From assembly GCF_003704105.1 (NCBI RefSeq), contig NZ_QUOQ01000004.1, positions 248,001 through 312,000 of the forward strand: a stretch of DNA of 64,000 nucleotides. The letters are read 5' to 3'. The notes below the pieces were generated by a model. The model was not told the origin of the DNA and did no database searches. It saw only the letters and a program-made list of their open reading frames with translations. Both the position numbers and the translations under genes were made by a program. This stretch comes from Brevundimonas lutea (lineage in GTDB: Bacteria > Pseudomonadota > Alphaproteobacteria > Caulobacterales > Caulobacteraceae). Shown in pieces: positions 38,371-46,575 of this stretch. The stretch's first letter is position 1; each line of letters opens with the position of its first letter.

Positions 38371-39288
38371 TCACCCCACGTTGCTCGGCAGGACGATATC
38401 ACAGACAGAGAAGTCCGCGCCCTTCTCGGCGCGCGTGCGGGTGACCAGGTCGCGGAAGGCCTGGGAGGCCGGATCCATCACCTGGACCGTCGGTCGCTCG
38501 GCCTCGGGCAGGTCGGAGGCGATCCGCACCCGGGTCATGCGGTCGGGCTCGGCGGTGACCATGCCGTTGGCGCCGTCGCCAACCTTGATGGCGCGCACGA
38601 CATCAAGGCCCGAGACGACCGCGCCCCAGACCGTGTAGCGCTTCTCGAGCGCGGGATAGGCCTGACGCATCAGGAAGAACTGGCTGTTGGCGCTATTCAC
38701 CGCCTCGTCGCGGGCCATGCCGGCCACGCCCGGGCAGTAGAGGCCCCAGCCGTGCACCATGCGGTCGTCGGTCAGGGCCATGGCCGCGTCGGGCTGGGTC
38801 TGGACGGGCAGCGAGCCCATGAAGCCAACCAGGGCGCCCTGGGGCTGGGCCACGGGTACGAATGGGGTATCGGCGGCGCGGCGAAAGGTGAATTCGGCGA
38901 CCAGATCCGGATGCCAGCTCTGTCCCTCGCCGGTGCCCAGCGGATCGCCGGTCTGGGCCATGAACCAGTCGATCACCCGGTGCCAGGCGACGCCGTCATA
39001 GAAGCCGGCCCGCGACAGCAGGCGGATGCGCTCGACATGCAGCGGCGCGGCCAGAGGCGCCAGCTCGACCAGCACCCGGCCCTTGGTGGTGTCGATGACC
39101 AGCAGGTTCTCGGCCGCAACGGTGCGCCAGTCGCCGGGCGGCGGCGGGGGCGGCGGGACTACCGACGGCGGCGGCGTCACCGCCTCGGTCGCGGCAGGAG
39201 CCGGATTGGCCGGCGGCGCATCCTGGGCCTGGGCGGGCGCACCGCCCAGCATAACCACCGTCGCCGTGATCGCCGCGAGACCTCTCAT
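38371..39288 (-). CDS. Secreted cyclophilin-type peptidylprolyl isomerase (second of a tandem pair)
   Basis: This 305-residue protein has a signal peptide (MRGLAAITATVVMLGGAPAQA) and a proline-rich linker with a PPPPPPPGD run. A cyclophilin domain then covers residues about 60-250, with HRVIDWFMAQTGDP (catalytic arginine region) and NSANSQFFLM. The ATG at 39288, preceded by GGGGGAGGG, is preferred over the upstream one, which lies within the preceding gene's spacer and breaks the signal peptide. It follows a paralog after 22 bases. A role in folding of envelope proteins is inferred. Confidence 0.88.
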   Translation of the reverse strand: MRGLAAITATVVMLGGAPAQAQDAPPANPAPAATEAVTPPPSVVPPPPPPPGDWRTVAAENLLVIDTTKGRVLVELAPLAAPLHVERIRLLSRAGFYDGVAWHRVIDWFMAQTGDPLGTGEGQSWHPDLVAEFTFRRAADTPFVPVAQPQGALVGFMGSLPVQTQPDAAMALTDDRMVHGWGLYCPGVAGMARDEAVNSANSQFFLMRQAYPALEKRYTVWGAVVSGLDVVRAIKVGDGANGMVTAEPDRMTRVRIASDLPEAERPTVQVMDPASQAFRDLVTRTRAEKGADFSVCDIVLPSNVG

Positions 39289-39310
39289 CACGCCCTCCCC
39301 CTTCGGATAA

Positions 39311-40162
39311 TCAGCCGCCGGTGACCTCGACCGGCAGTTCCACATCGCAGACATCGAAGTTCAGGCCCTGGCGATCCTTCAGCAGGGTGACCAAATCGGC
39401 GGCGCGAGCGCTGTCGGGGCGCAGTACGCGTGCGCTGGGCCGTTCGCCTTGGGGCATCTGGTCGGCGGTGCGGACACGCACCAAGGTGTCGGGGTTGTCC
39501 GTCACGCGACCATCCTGATCGTCAGGGCCGGGCTTCAGCAACCGCGCGTTCTCCATGCCGGAAATCACCCGTCCGAAGGCGGTGTACATGCCGTTCAGAC
39601 GCTCGTTCTCACCGGTCATTATGAAAAACTGGCTGTTGCCGCTGTTGGCGTCCTGGGTCCGGGCGAAGCCGAGCACGCCGGGGCAGAACTGCGCGGTCGA
39701 CTGAACGCGATTGTCGGCCGTGACGAACATCTGGGCGTCGGGCTGGCTGGTCAGGGGCATCAGGCCCATCAGCCCCACCTGAACCTGACCCTCGGGCACG
39801 GGCGTCATGGGATCGGACAGGCCCCGGCGAAAGCTGAATTCGCCGGGCACATTCGGCAAGTCGCTGCCACCCGAGCCGTCTCCATCAGGGTCACCGGTCT
39901 GGGCCATGAAGTCGCGGATCACCCGGTGGAACACCAGGCCGTCATAGAAGCCCTGATTGGCCAGGGTCCGCACCCGCTCCACCGTCTGGGGCGCCGCGAC
40001 GGGCGACAGCTCGGCCAGAACGCGACCGCGCGAGGTGTCGATGACCAGCAGGTTCTCCGGCGCCACCGCGCGCCAGGCGGCCGGATCGTCGACCTGCGCC
40101 AGGACCGGGCCGGCACTCCAGAGCATCGTCAGGGCCGCGAGACCCGCCACAACCTTACGCAT
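39311..40162 (-). CDS. Secreted cyclophilin-type peptidylprolyl isomerase (first of a tandem pair)
   Basis: This 283-residue protein has a signal peptide (VVAGLAALTMLWSAGPVLAQ) and a cyclophilin domain with LLVIDTSRGRVLAELSP, FHRVIRDFMAQTGDP and ANSGNSQFFIMTG. The core is longer than human cyclophilin A, with an insert DGDGSGGSDLP after the catalytic loop. It lies 8 bases after coaD and is followed by its paralog, so the three genes form an operon. The pair shares the same organisation and C-terminal DVCD/VCD ending, evidence of duplication. Confidence 0.9.
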   Translation of the reverse strand: MRKVVAGLAALTMLWSAGPVLAQVDDPAAWRAVAPENLLVIDTSRGRVLAELSPVAAPQTVERVRTLANQGFYDGLVFHRVIRDFMAQTGDPDGDGSGGSDLPNVPGEFSFRRGLSDPMTPVPEGQVQVGLMGLMPLTSQPDAQMFVTADNRVQSTAQFCPGVLGFARTQDANSGNSQFFIMTGENERLNGMYTAFGRVISGMENARLLKPGPDDQDGRVTDNPDTLVRVRTADQMPQGERPSARVLRPDSARAADLVTLLKDRQGLNFDVCDVELPVEVTGG

Positions 40163-40170
40163 ACTTCCGT

Positions 40171-40653
40171 CTATCCCTTGACCTTGGCCCGCACGCGCTC
40201 GGCGACCGCGGGGCTGACAAAACTGTCGATCGCGCCGTCCAGACGGGCGATCTCCTTGACCAGGCGCGAGGCGATGGCCTGGTGACGCGGATCGGCCATC
40301 AGAAACACGGTCTCGATCTCGTCATTCAGACGCTGGTTCATCGCCGTCATCTGAAACTCGTATTCGAAATCGGCGACGGCGCGCAGGCCGCGGATGATCA
40401 CCTGGGCCTCAACCTCTTCGGCATAGTGCATCAGCAGGCTGGAGAAGGGCCGAACCACGATGTCGGCGTCGAGACCTGCAACCGCTTCGGTCAGCATGGC
40501 GCAGCGCTCGTCGGTGGTGAACAGCGGACCCTTGTCGTCGTTCTGGGCCACGCCGATGATCAACCGGTCCACCAGCTTGATGGCGCGGCCGACGATGTCG
40601 AGATGCCCGTTGGTGACCGGGTCAAAGGTGCCCGGATAAAGCCCGATCCGCAT
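40171..40653 (-). CDS. coaD: Pantetheine-phosphate adenylyltransferase
   Basis: CoaD adenylylates 4'-phosphopantetheine, the next-to-last step of coenzyme A synthesis. The 160-residue protein shows the nucleotidyl transferase motif GTFDPVTNGHLDI at residues 8-20, VRPFSSLLMHYAEE, IIRGLRAVADFEYEFQM and FLMADPRHQAIASRLVKEIA. Length and motifs match the bacterial family. It heads an operon with two cyclophilins. Confidence 0.97.
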   Translation of the reverse strand: MRIGLYPGTFDPVTNGHLDIVGRAIKLVDRLIIGVAQNDDKGPLFTTDERCAMLTEAVAGLDADIVVRPFSSLLMHYAEEVEAQVIIRGLRAVADFEYEFQMTAMNQRLNDEIETVFLMADPRHQAIASRLVKEIARLDGAIDSFVSPAVAERVRAKVKG

Positions 40654-40743
40654 GCGTTCCCCGCAACGCGCGCCCCCTGACAGAGGCCGATAGGGGCTTG
40701 TCTAGCAGGCGCGGGCGCGTCGCTCCACCCGCCGAAGGCCGTG

Positions 40744-41586
40744 TCAGATCGGCTCGGGCATGGCGGCGGTCCATGCGGCGTTCAGGCGGGCGATCAACTC
40801 CGGCCGCTCGGCGAAGACGTGGTCGCCGATGGCGGCGATCGAGGCGGCGGGCGTCGCGCTGTTGCACAGGAAGGCGGCGTCGAACTGGGACAGGTCCTCC
40901 AGCCGCACCTCGGCTCTCTCCGATCGCAGACCTTGTCCAGCGAGATTGGCGTCGATCAGCCGCCGGGTCACGCCATCCAGCATCGGCGCCTGGGGCCAGA
41001 CCACGGTGTCGCCGGTCACCAGGCCGAGGTTCCACAGCGTCCCCTCCGAGACCTTGCCCTGACCATCCACGAAGAGGGCGTCATCGAACCCCGCCGCGCG
41101 CGCCGCGCGTCGCGCGCGGATCAGATCGAGCGTCGCCACATGCTTGATGTGAGGCAGGAAGCGCTGGTGAAGCTGCGGCTGGACCCGAATGCCGCCGGCC
41201 AGCGGCGCCGGCGGATCGAACACGCCGATCATGACGCGCGGTTCGCCGATCCAGCTCGGACTTCGGTGGCCGATGTCGGGCGAGAACAGGCTGACCCGAA
41301 GCCACGCCTCCATCCGCCCATCCAGCGCCCGGCGCATCGACTCCCGAAACCGCGCGTCGGACGGGGTCGCTCCGAACAGCTCCGTCGCCGCGCCCGCCAG
41401 TCGCTTCAAGTGAAGCTCCAGGCCGCGCACGGCGCCGTCCTCGACCCGAAACGAACTGTAGGCGCCATAGCCGACCAGAGCCGGATGAACGAGCCCGTCA
41501 GCGGTGGCGGGGGCTCCCTCTATGTATACCGATCCCGGCAAGCGCTCCTCCTCTTCGGCGGCCGTCATACCGCGCGGCCAGCCCAT
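40744..41586 (-). CDS. pabC: Class IV aminotransferase, probable aminodeoxychorismate lyase
   Basis: This PLP enzyme of about 280 residues is of the branched-chain aminotransferase/ADC lyase fold. It shows the conserved lysine in PHIKHVATLDLIRARR, GFDDALFVDGQGKVSEGTLWNLGLV and GVTRRLID. Given pabB 1.6 kb away, 4-amino-4-deoxychorismate lyase (para-aminobenzoate for folate) is the likely role. A D-amino acid or branched-chain role remains possible. The start is uncertain: ATGs at 41601, 41586 and 41568 all fit. It diverges from the mini pilus module. Confidence 0.78.
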   Translation of the reverse strand: MGWPRGMTAAEEEERLPGSVYIEGAPATADGLVHPALVGYGAYSSFRVEDGAVRGLELHLKRLAGAATELFGATPSDARFRESMRRALDGRMEAWLRVSLFSPDIGHRSPSWIGEPRVMIGVFDPPAPLAGGIRVQPQLHQRFLPHIKHVATLDLIRARRAARAAGFDDALFVDGQGKVSEGTLWNLGLVTGDTVVWPQAPMLDGVTRRLIDANLAGQGLRSERAEVRLEDLSQFDAAFLCNSATPAASIAAIGDHVFAERPELIARLNAAWTAAMPEPI

Positions 41587-41713
41587 GTCCGCCCGACCCA
41601 TAGCGCGTTGCAGCCGCGCGTGGCAGCAGCGCGGGATTTCATCCTTTCTTGAGGGTTCACATCCACTGTCGCGCAGAATCCGGGCTGATTGCGCCCGCTG
41701 GGGAATGACCGTC

Positions 41714-42118
41714 ATGCGCCGCCTCGTCGCCGCCCTCGCCTTCGGCTCCATCGTCCTGGCCGCCCCGGCTCTGGCCCAGAGCGGCCGGGCCGTGAACGTC
41801 GAGATCGACGGCACGACCCGCGTCCAGCTGCGCGGCGCCGCCAGCTCGGTGGTCGTCGGCAATCCGGCCATCGCCGACGTCACCGTCACGGACGCCAACA
41901 CCCTGTTCATCGTGGGCAAGGGCTATGGCGCCACCGAGATCGTGGTGGTGGACGAGATCGGACGGGTGCTGTTCCAGAGTCCCGTCGTGGTGTCAGCGCC
42001 CCAGTCCGGCCAAGTCCGGGTCTGGCGCGGCGCCCGCGTCACGGAAATGGCCTGCGGCGCCTCCTGCTCGCCCAGCATCCGCTCGGTCGACACCGGCGCG
42101 ACTGAAGTCACACCCTGA
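41714..42118 (+). CDS. Pilus assembly protein, stand-alone secretin N-terminal (CpaC-like) domain
   Basis: This 134-residue protein has a signal peptide (MRRLVAALAFGSIVLAAPALAQ) and one T2SS/T3SS pilus N-terminal domain, with VNVEIDGTTRVQLRG, VVGNPAIADVTV and LFIVGKGYGATEIVVVDE. This is the region that starts full-length CpaC/RcpA secretins, but no secretin channel follows. The tail has two cysteines (ACGASC). GGGGA lies 10 bases before the ATG at 41714 and only 1 before the ATG at 41705, so 41714 is preferred. It starts a three-gene unit with TadE- and TadF-like genes. Confidence 0.85.
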   Translation: MRRLVAALAFGSIVLAAPALAQSGRAVNVEIDGTTRVQLRGAASSVVVGNPAIADVTVTDANTLFIVGKGYGATEIVVVDEIGRVLFQSPVVVSAPQSGQVRVWRGARVTEMACGASCSPSIRSVDTGATEVTP

Positions 42119-42129
42119 GGATTCACGCC

Positions 42130-42693
42130 GTGCGCCCAGGCCCGCTTGACCGCGCCCGTCGCCGCGTCGCCCGCATGAAGCGGCGCGAGGGCGCGACGGC
42201 GGTCGAGTTCGCCATGGTCGCCCTGCCCTTCTTCTTCATGATGTTCGCCGTGCTGGAGCTGGGCCTGGTGTTCGTGCTGGACACCACACTGGAGAACGCG
42301 GTCATCGACACGGGACGTCTGGTTCGCACCGGCCAGGCCCAGGCCTCGGGCATGACGCGCACTCAGTTCGAGGAGAAGGTCTGCGAGCGCATGACCGTCT
42401 TCGCAAGCGGCTGCGGCGATCAGCTGGACCTGGATGTGCGCATCATTCCCCAGTTCGGCGGCGCCAATCCGCCGGAGCCCATCATTGATGGGGAATTCGA
42501 CAGCACCGGCCTGCGTTTCGAGAGCGGCGAGGCCGGTGATATCATCCTGGTCAGCGCCTGGTATCGCCACCCGTTGCTGACGCCCTTCCTGTCCCAGGCC
42601 CTGGCGCGGATGGACGGCAATACAGCGGTGCTGACGGCGACCACCGCCTTCAAGAACGAGCCCTTTGGTCCGCCGTCCGGAGGCGGGTCATGA
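42130..42693 (+). CDS. TadE-like minor pilin (pseudopilin)
   Basis: This 187-residue protein has a basic N terminus, then the TadE pattern GATAVEFAMVALPFFFMMF, with the prepilin-type glutamate after the cleavage glycine region, and a hydrophobic helix at about 22-48. A periplasmic domain with two cysteines (VCERMTVFASGCG) follows. TadE and TadF are pseudopilins processed by the prepilin peptidase and needed for Flp pilus assembly. The GTG at 42130 has a GAGGA 9 bases upstream. An ATG at 42175 would also keep the motif. The stop overlaps the next start. Confidence 0.88.
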   Translation: MRPGPLDRARRRVARMKRREGATAVEFAMVALPFFFMMFAVLELGLVFVLDTTLENAVIDTGRLVRTGQAQASGMTRTQFEEKVCERMTVFASGCGDQLDLDVRIIPQFGGANPPEPIIDGEFDSTGLRFESGEAGDIILVSAWYRHPLLTPFLSQALARMDGNTAVLTATTAFKNEPFGPPSGGGS

Positions 42694-43223
42694 TGCGGCG
42701 CCCTTTCTCCAAGCTCGCTGGCGATCGGCGCGGCGTGTCCGCGGTCGAGTTCGCCCTGCTGGCCCCGATCATGATCGGCCTCTATTTCGGTCTGGCCGAG
42801 TTCTGCCAGGGCTTCATGGCTCAGAAGCGGATGGGTCATGTGTCGGCGACCGTTGCCGATCTGGTGGCGCAGAACGCCACCATCACGGACGACGCCGTCG
42901 AGGATATCTTCACTATCGGCGCCCTGGTGATGCGACCGTTCTCGGCCGAGCCGCTGTCACAGATGGTCACCAGCGTGACGCGCGACGAGAACGGCGTGGT
43001 CAAGGTCGACTGGTCGATGGGCGACGGCATGACGGCCCGCGCCGAGGGTTCGGACGTGGAGGTGCCTGACGGGCTGATCGCGAACGGCGAAAGCCTGGTG
43101 ATGACCGAGGTCACCTACGACTACGACTCACCGGTGGATTACATGCTGCCGGGGGTGACCACCTTCTCCCACACCTATTACTTGCGTCCGCGGGTATCGG
43201 ACGTGGTGACGCTGGACGACTGA
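42690..43223 (+). CDS. TadE/TadF-like minor pilin
   Basis: This 177-residue protein begins with a short basic segment and GVSAVEFALLAPIMIGLYFGLAEF, the TadE/TadF signature with its conserved glutamate. A soluble periplasmic domain ending in TTFSHTYYLRPRVSDVV follows. The pattern SHTYYLRPR near the C terminus is typical of this pseudopilin family. Its start overlaps the TadE-like gene as ATGA. Its last 46 bases overlap the 3' end of pabB, read from the other strand. Confidence 0.88.
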   Translation: MMRRPFSKLAGDRRGVSAVEFALLAPIMIGLYFGLAEFCQGFMAQKRMGHVSATVADLVAQNATITDDAVEDIFTIGALVMRPFSAEPLSQMVTSVTRDENGVVKVDWSMGDGMTARAEGSDVEVPDGLIANGESLVMTEVTYDYDSPVDYMLPGVTTFSHTYYLRPRVSDVVTLDD

Positions 43224-44569
43224 TCCGCGCTCAGCGCGCGACGGATGGCGGCGATCTTGGCCTCGGTTTCGGCCAGTTCGGCTTTCGGAATGCTGTCGGC
43301 GACGATGCCCGCCCCGGCCTGTGTGCGCAGGCGCCAGACATCGCCTTCCCTTGTGGCGGCCACGGTTCGGATCAGCACCGACGCGGACAGGGAGCCGTCG
43401 AACCCGGCCAGAAACAGTGAGCCACACCAAGGACCGCGCGGCGGCTCGTGCTCCCTGATCACCGACATCGCCATACGCTTGGGCGCGCCGGTGATCGAGC
43501 CGGGCGGGAAGGTGGCGGCCAGCACATCGGCTGCGTCGCGTTCCGGCGCCAGCTGAGCGCGGACCTCCGACACCAGATGGTGGACATTGGCGTAGGGCTC
43601 GACCTCGAACAGGGCCGGCACGGTGACGGAGCCGGGCCGGGCGACGCGCGCCAGATCGTTGCGCATCAGATCGACGATCATTAGGTTTTCGGCCCGGTCC
43701 TTGACGCTGGCCCGCAGCTCGGAGGCCTCGGCGGCGTCGGCCTCGGGGTCGGATCGTCGTGGACGGGTGCCCTTGATGGGGCGGGCGGTGATGTCTCCGT
43801 CGACCGTCAGGCTCAGGAACAGCTCGGGAGAGTTCGACACCAACTGGCGTTCGCCAAGATCGAGCCAGGCGGCGAAGGGCGCGGGGCTGGCGGCGGCCAG
43901 GCGCCGGAACAAAGCCACCGGTCGATCAGCGAGGATGGCCGTCCAGACGCGAGCGATATTGGCCTGGTAGAGGTCGCCGCGATCGATGCGGGCGATGACA
44001 TCGGTGACCGCGGCGACATAGGCGGCGGGCGAAGCCTCCGGCTCGAGTTCGGCGCCGGCGAAGGGTCTGGCCGGCGCCGGCGGCAGATCCAGCCAGGACA
44101 GCGTGGCCTCGACGCGGGCGGCGGCCGCGGCGTCGGCAGCCCCTCGCGCCACGGCGAGGATGCGGCGACGGCGGTGATCGAAGGCCAGCAAGGATGAGTA
44201 GCGCGCCAGGGTGAGGGCGGGCCAGTCCCCTGCCCGGCCGTCTCCGAGGTCGTAGGCGGCCAGTCCCAGGACACCGCCGGTGAAGGGCGGGAAATCGTCC
44301 GGCGTCGACGCAGCCGGCGGGGTGTCACCCAAAAGGGGGCGCAGCCGAACGAAGTCGGCAAGGCCGCCGCGGTCGATCGTCTCGACGGCGTCGGGCCGGG
44401 CCAGGGCGTAGGACCAGCGTGCTTGCGGTCCTCCATCCGAGAGCAGCACCGCCGCGCCGTCCAGGCCGGCCGCGTCCATCGCCCCCGCCAATTCGGCCGG
44501 ATCACGCCAGAAGCCCGCCTCGCGCCAGGCGAGACGGGCATAGGGATGAGCTGGCCGGGGGGACGTCAC
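43178..44569 (-). CDS. pabB: Aminodeoxychorismate synthase component I
   Basis: PabB aminates chorismate to aminodeoxychorismate for folate synthesis, using ammonia from a PabA glutaminase. The 463-residue protein has the chorismate-binding domain with SNSPELFLSL, ITARPIKGTRPRR, ENLMIVDLMRNDL, VHHLVSEVRAQL, FPPGSITGAPKRMAM and AGAGIVADSIPKAELAE. Anthranilate synthase TrpE is less likely given the PIKGTRPR block and the nearby pabC. No glutaminase or lyase domain is fused. It overlaps the TadF-like gene tail by 46 bases. Confidence 0.92.
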   Translation of the reverse strand: MTSPRPAHPYARLAWREAGFWRDPAELAGAMDAAGLDGAAVLLSDGGPQARWSYALARPDAVETIDRGGLADFVRLRPLLGDTPPAASTPDDFPPFTGGVLGLAAYDLGDGRAGDWPALTLARYSSLLAFDHRRRRILAVARGAADAAAAARVEATLSWLDLPPAPARPFAGAELEPEASPAAYVAAVTDVIARIDRGDLYQANIARVWTAILADRPVALFRRLAAASPAPFAAWLDLGERQLVSNSPELFLSLTVDGDITARPIKGTRPRRSDPEADAAEASELRASVKDRAENLMIVDLMRNDLARVARPGSVTVPALFEVEPYANVHHLVSEVRAQLAPERDAADVLAATFPPGSITGAPKRMAMSVIREHEPPRGPWCGSLFLAGFDGSLSASVLIRTVAATREGDVWRLRTQAGAGIVADSIPKAELAETEAKIAAIRRALSADQSSSVTTSDTRGRK

Positions 44570-44578
44570 GACCTCCTC

Positions 44579-44893
44579 TTACCCGACCGCTCCATGGTCA
44601 GTCACCAGCGCCGACATGGCGTCAAGATAGGCGATGAAGGCCTTGCGCCCCGCCTCGGTCATGCGGACCCGGGTCAGGGGGCGGCGACCCACGAAGGACT
44701 TGTCTATGGCCACGAAACCGGCGTCCTCCAGCTTTCTCAGATGGACCGACAGATTGCCGTCGGTCAGCTCCAGCCGGGTCTTGAGCTCGGTGAAATCGGC
44801 CACATCGGCGCCGGACAGGAAGGCCATGATTCCCAGCCTGACCCGCCCGTGGATGACGTCGTCGATGCGGCCGATGTCGAAATCATCGGCCAT
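44579..44893 (-). CDS. Winged-helix DNA-binding regulator (HTH_34-like)
   Basis: This 104-residue protein is a single winged helix of the ArsR/MarR-like class. FTELKTRLELTDGNLSVHLRKLEDAGFVAI (recognition helix about TDGNLSVHLRKLE, residues 42-55) is followed by a wing RPLTRVRMTEAGR and a terminal helix. No metal-binding cysteines are seen. The ATG at 44893 starts 2 bases after the stop of a membrane protein gene, and the longer open frame is the shadow of that gene. Pairs of this regulator type with small membrane proteins are common. It probably binds the palindrome at 45565-45581. Confidence 0.85.
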   Translation of the reverse strand: MADDFDIGRIDDVIHGRVRLGIMAFLSGADVADFTELKTRLELTDGNLSVHLRKLEDAGFVAIDKSFVGRRPLTRVRMTEAGRKAFIAYLDAMSALVTDHGAVG

Positions 44894-44895
44894 GT

Positions 44896-45522
44896 TCAGC
44901 GCGCTCCCTTGGCCGCCATGCGGGTGAGGATAATGCCGGGGATCAGGGCGCAGGCGATCAGGAAGGCGGTGAACACCAGATAGAGCATGGCCGTTCCCGC
45001 CGTCAGTCCCACCAGCACCGCGCCGGCATAGGACAGCAGCCCCACGCCCGTCAGCCAGCGCTGCTTCGACATGGCGCCCGCCACCATCCAGGCCGTTCCA
45101 TAGGCGGCCGCCACGACGATCGGCATGGCCACCATGATCTGCCACTGACCGGTGCTGAAGCCGACGGCCATCAGGCCCAGCCAGACCGCGAAGATGCCGA
45201 AGCCGACACCCGACCAGGCCGCGCCCACCGCTTGGTTGGCCGTGGTCCGGGCCGCGCCGTTAGCGTCCATCCGGCGAATGATCAGGGTCAGGGCGATCGC
45301 GAAGAGCACCCCCGCTCCAATCCAAAGCCACAGTGGCGCATAGGGGTCGGCGCTGATCGCGCCCGTCCCCAGCAGATACTGTCCGAAATTGGCGGCGCCG
45401 AAGATGAGGGCGGCGGCGATCAGCACCGGCCCGCCCAGCAGCGGCCCCTTGCCGCCGGCCTCGGCCAGGCCGCGCACATAGGAAATGTCGTCTCGCACGG
45501 TGTTCAGATCGGTGTTGGTCAT
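44896..45522 (-). CDS. Multi-pass membrane protein paired with a winged-helix regulator
   Basis: This 208-residue protein has about six hydrophobic helices: about 28-48, 62-80, 100-125, 128-150, 163-180 and 182-200. Its soluble N terminus is MTNTDLNTVRDDISYVRGLAE. It is not a recognised enzyme. The ATG at 45522 with GGAGGG upstream is preferred to the open-frame start 42 codons earlier, which runs through the promoter. It is transcribed with the winged-helix gene from the promoter at 45550-45578. Its function is unknown. Confidence 0.8.
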   Translation of the reverse strand: MTNTDLNTVRDDISYVRGLAEAGGKGPLLGGPVLIAAALIFGAANFGQYLLGTGAISADPYAPLWLWIGAGVLFAIALTLIIRRMDANGAARTTANQAVGAAWSGVGFGIFAVWLGLMAVGFSTGQWQIMVAMPIVVAAAYGTAWMVAGAMSKQRWLTGVGLLSYAGAVLVGLTAGTAMLYLVFTAFLIACALIPGIILTRMAAKGAR

Positions 45523-45549
45523 CGGGCCCTCCAGTGGCTGTGTGAGAGC

Positions 45550-45578
45550 TTGATACTCACAGTTACTTTGTTTGTCAA
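45550..45578 (-). promoter_or_regulatory. Strong sigma-70-type promoter of the membrane protein-regulator pair
   Basis: On the minus strand TTGACA (45578-45573, 6 of 6) and TATCAA (45555-45550, 4 of 6) are separated by exactly 17 bases. The expected start lies about 20 bases before the ATG at 45522. The block is AT-rich against the surrounding sequence. Confidence 0.75.
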
Positions 45579-45581
45579 AGT
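45565..45581. promoter_or_regulatory. Palindromic operator ACTTTG-N5-CAAAGT over the -35 box
   Basis: A perfect 6-base inverted repeat with a 5-base centre (TTTGT) covers the -35 hexamer of the promoter above. Its position suits repression by a dimeric winged-helix protein, and the regulator at 44579-44893 is the obvious candidate. Binding is inferred, not shown. Confidence 0.6.
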
Positions 45582-45625
45582 GCTTTTTGCGAGCGTCTCC
45601 TCCGGGCTTCGCGCATGGTCGCTCG

Positions 45626-46393
45626 ATGCCGATCGCCTTCAACCACATCGCCTATGAGGCCCTGGACGTCTGCAACGCCCTGTCGATGACGGCGGTGGAA
45701 GAGGCAGTGGCGACGACGGGGTTGGCGGCGGGCGCACGAGCCTTGGACATCGGCACAGGGAACGCGGCCGTAGCCATTCGCCTGGCGGAGCGGTTCGGGC
45801 TCGAGGTCGAGGCGGTGGAACGCGATCCGCAGATGGCCGACCTGGCCGCCCGGCGCATCGCCGCCAGCCCCGCCGGCGACAACGTGACTTTGACTATCGG
45901 CCATTCGGGCGACGTGCTGGACCGCGCCGACCCCTGGTCGCTGATCGTTGTCATTGGCGCGACCGAGGCGGCGGCGCCGGGTGTACGCGAGGCCGAGGCC
46001 GTGTTCCGACAGTTGCGCGCCCGCATCGCGCCCGGCGGGTGGCTGTTGTGGGGCGAGCCGTTCTGGAAGGCCGAACCCAGCCCGCCGTTTCGCCAGATCG
46101 TCGAACTGACCAACCTGTACGAAAGCCACGACGGCTGGCAGGACGCCGCCAGGCGAGCGGGGTTCGAGGTGGCGTCGGCGCGGGTGAGCACCGAGGCGGA
46201 GCACAGCCACTATGTCGAGACCATGGACCGAGCGGTCCGGGACTGGGCGGCGATGAATCCGGATCGACCCGAAACGCCCGGATTGATCGCCCGGGCCGAC
46301 ATGCAGAAGGCCGTGTTCGAGGGCGAGGCCGCGCGCTGCCTCGGGTTCGGCCTTTATCTGCTGCGCAATCCCGAATCGCTGAACGCCGCCTGA
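45626..46393 (+). CDS. Class I SAM-dependent methyltransferase
   Basis: This 255-residue protein has a SAM-binding core with GARALDIGTGNAAVAIRLA near residue 35, VEAVERDPQMADLA, WSLIVVIGATEA near 108, and APGGWLLWGEPFW near 138. The N terminus FNHIAYEALDVCNALS is probably helical and caps the site. The C-terminal part has EHSHYVETMDRAVRDW. Small-molecule methyltransferases look like this; the substrate is unknown. The ATG at 45626 is preferred over the earlier in-frame start, which overlaps the divergent promoter. Confidence 0.8.
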   Translation: MPIAFNHIAYEALDVCNALSMTAVEEAVATTGLAAGARALDIGTGNAAVAIRLAERFGLEVEAVERDPQMADLAARRIAASPAGDNVTLTIGHSGDVLDRADPWSLIVVIGATEAAAPGVREAEAVFRQLRARIAPGGWLLWGEPFWKAEPSPPFRQIVELTNLYESHDGWQDAARRAGFEVASARVSTEAEHSHYVETMDRAVRDWAAMNPDRPETPGLIARADMQKAVFEGEAARCLGFGLYLLRNPESLNAA

Positions 46394-46575
46394 CGACCGC
46401 TGTTCAGCCCATTGTCATGTGGGATGAACGACACTCTCGCCACATTGCTGATGCGGCCCGGCCACACACGGCGCGGATGTTGCAATCGGCGCAGCAAATC
46501 GGGGGATTGCACCGTTCCGGAACATTGAAATCGTTTCGCGAAGGCGCATCCTCCAGATCGAAAAGGAGCGAAGCC

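Noticed and set aside
46519..46523. GGAAC before the 102-residue helical protein as an EcfG -35 box
   Set aside because: No CGTT-like box lies 16 or 17 bases downstream; the only CGTT is 8 bases away.
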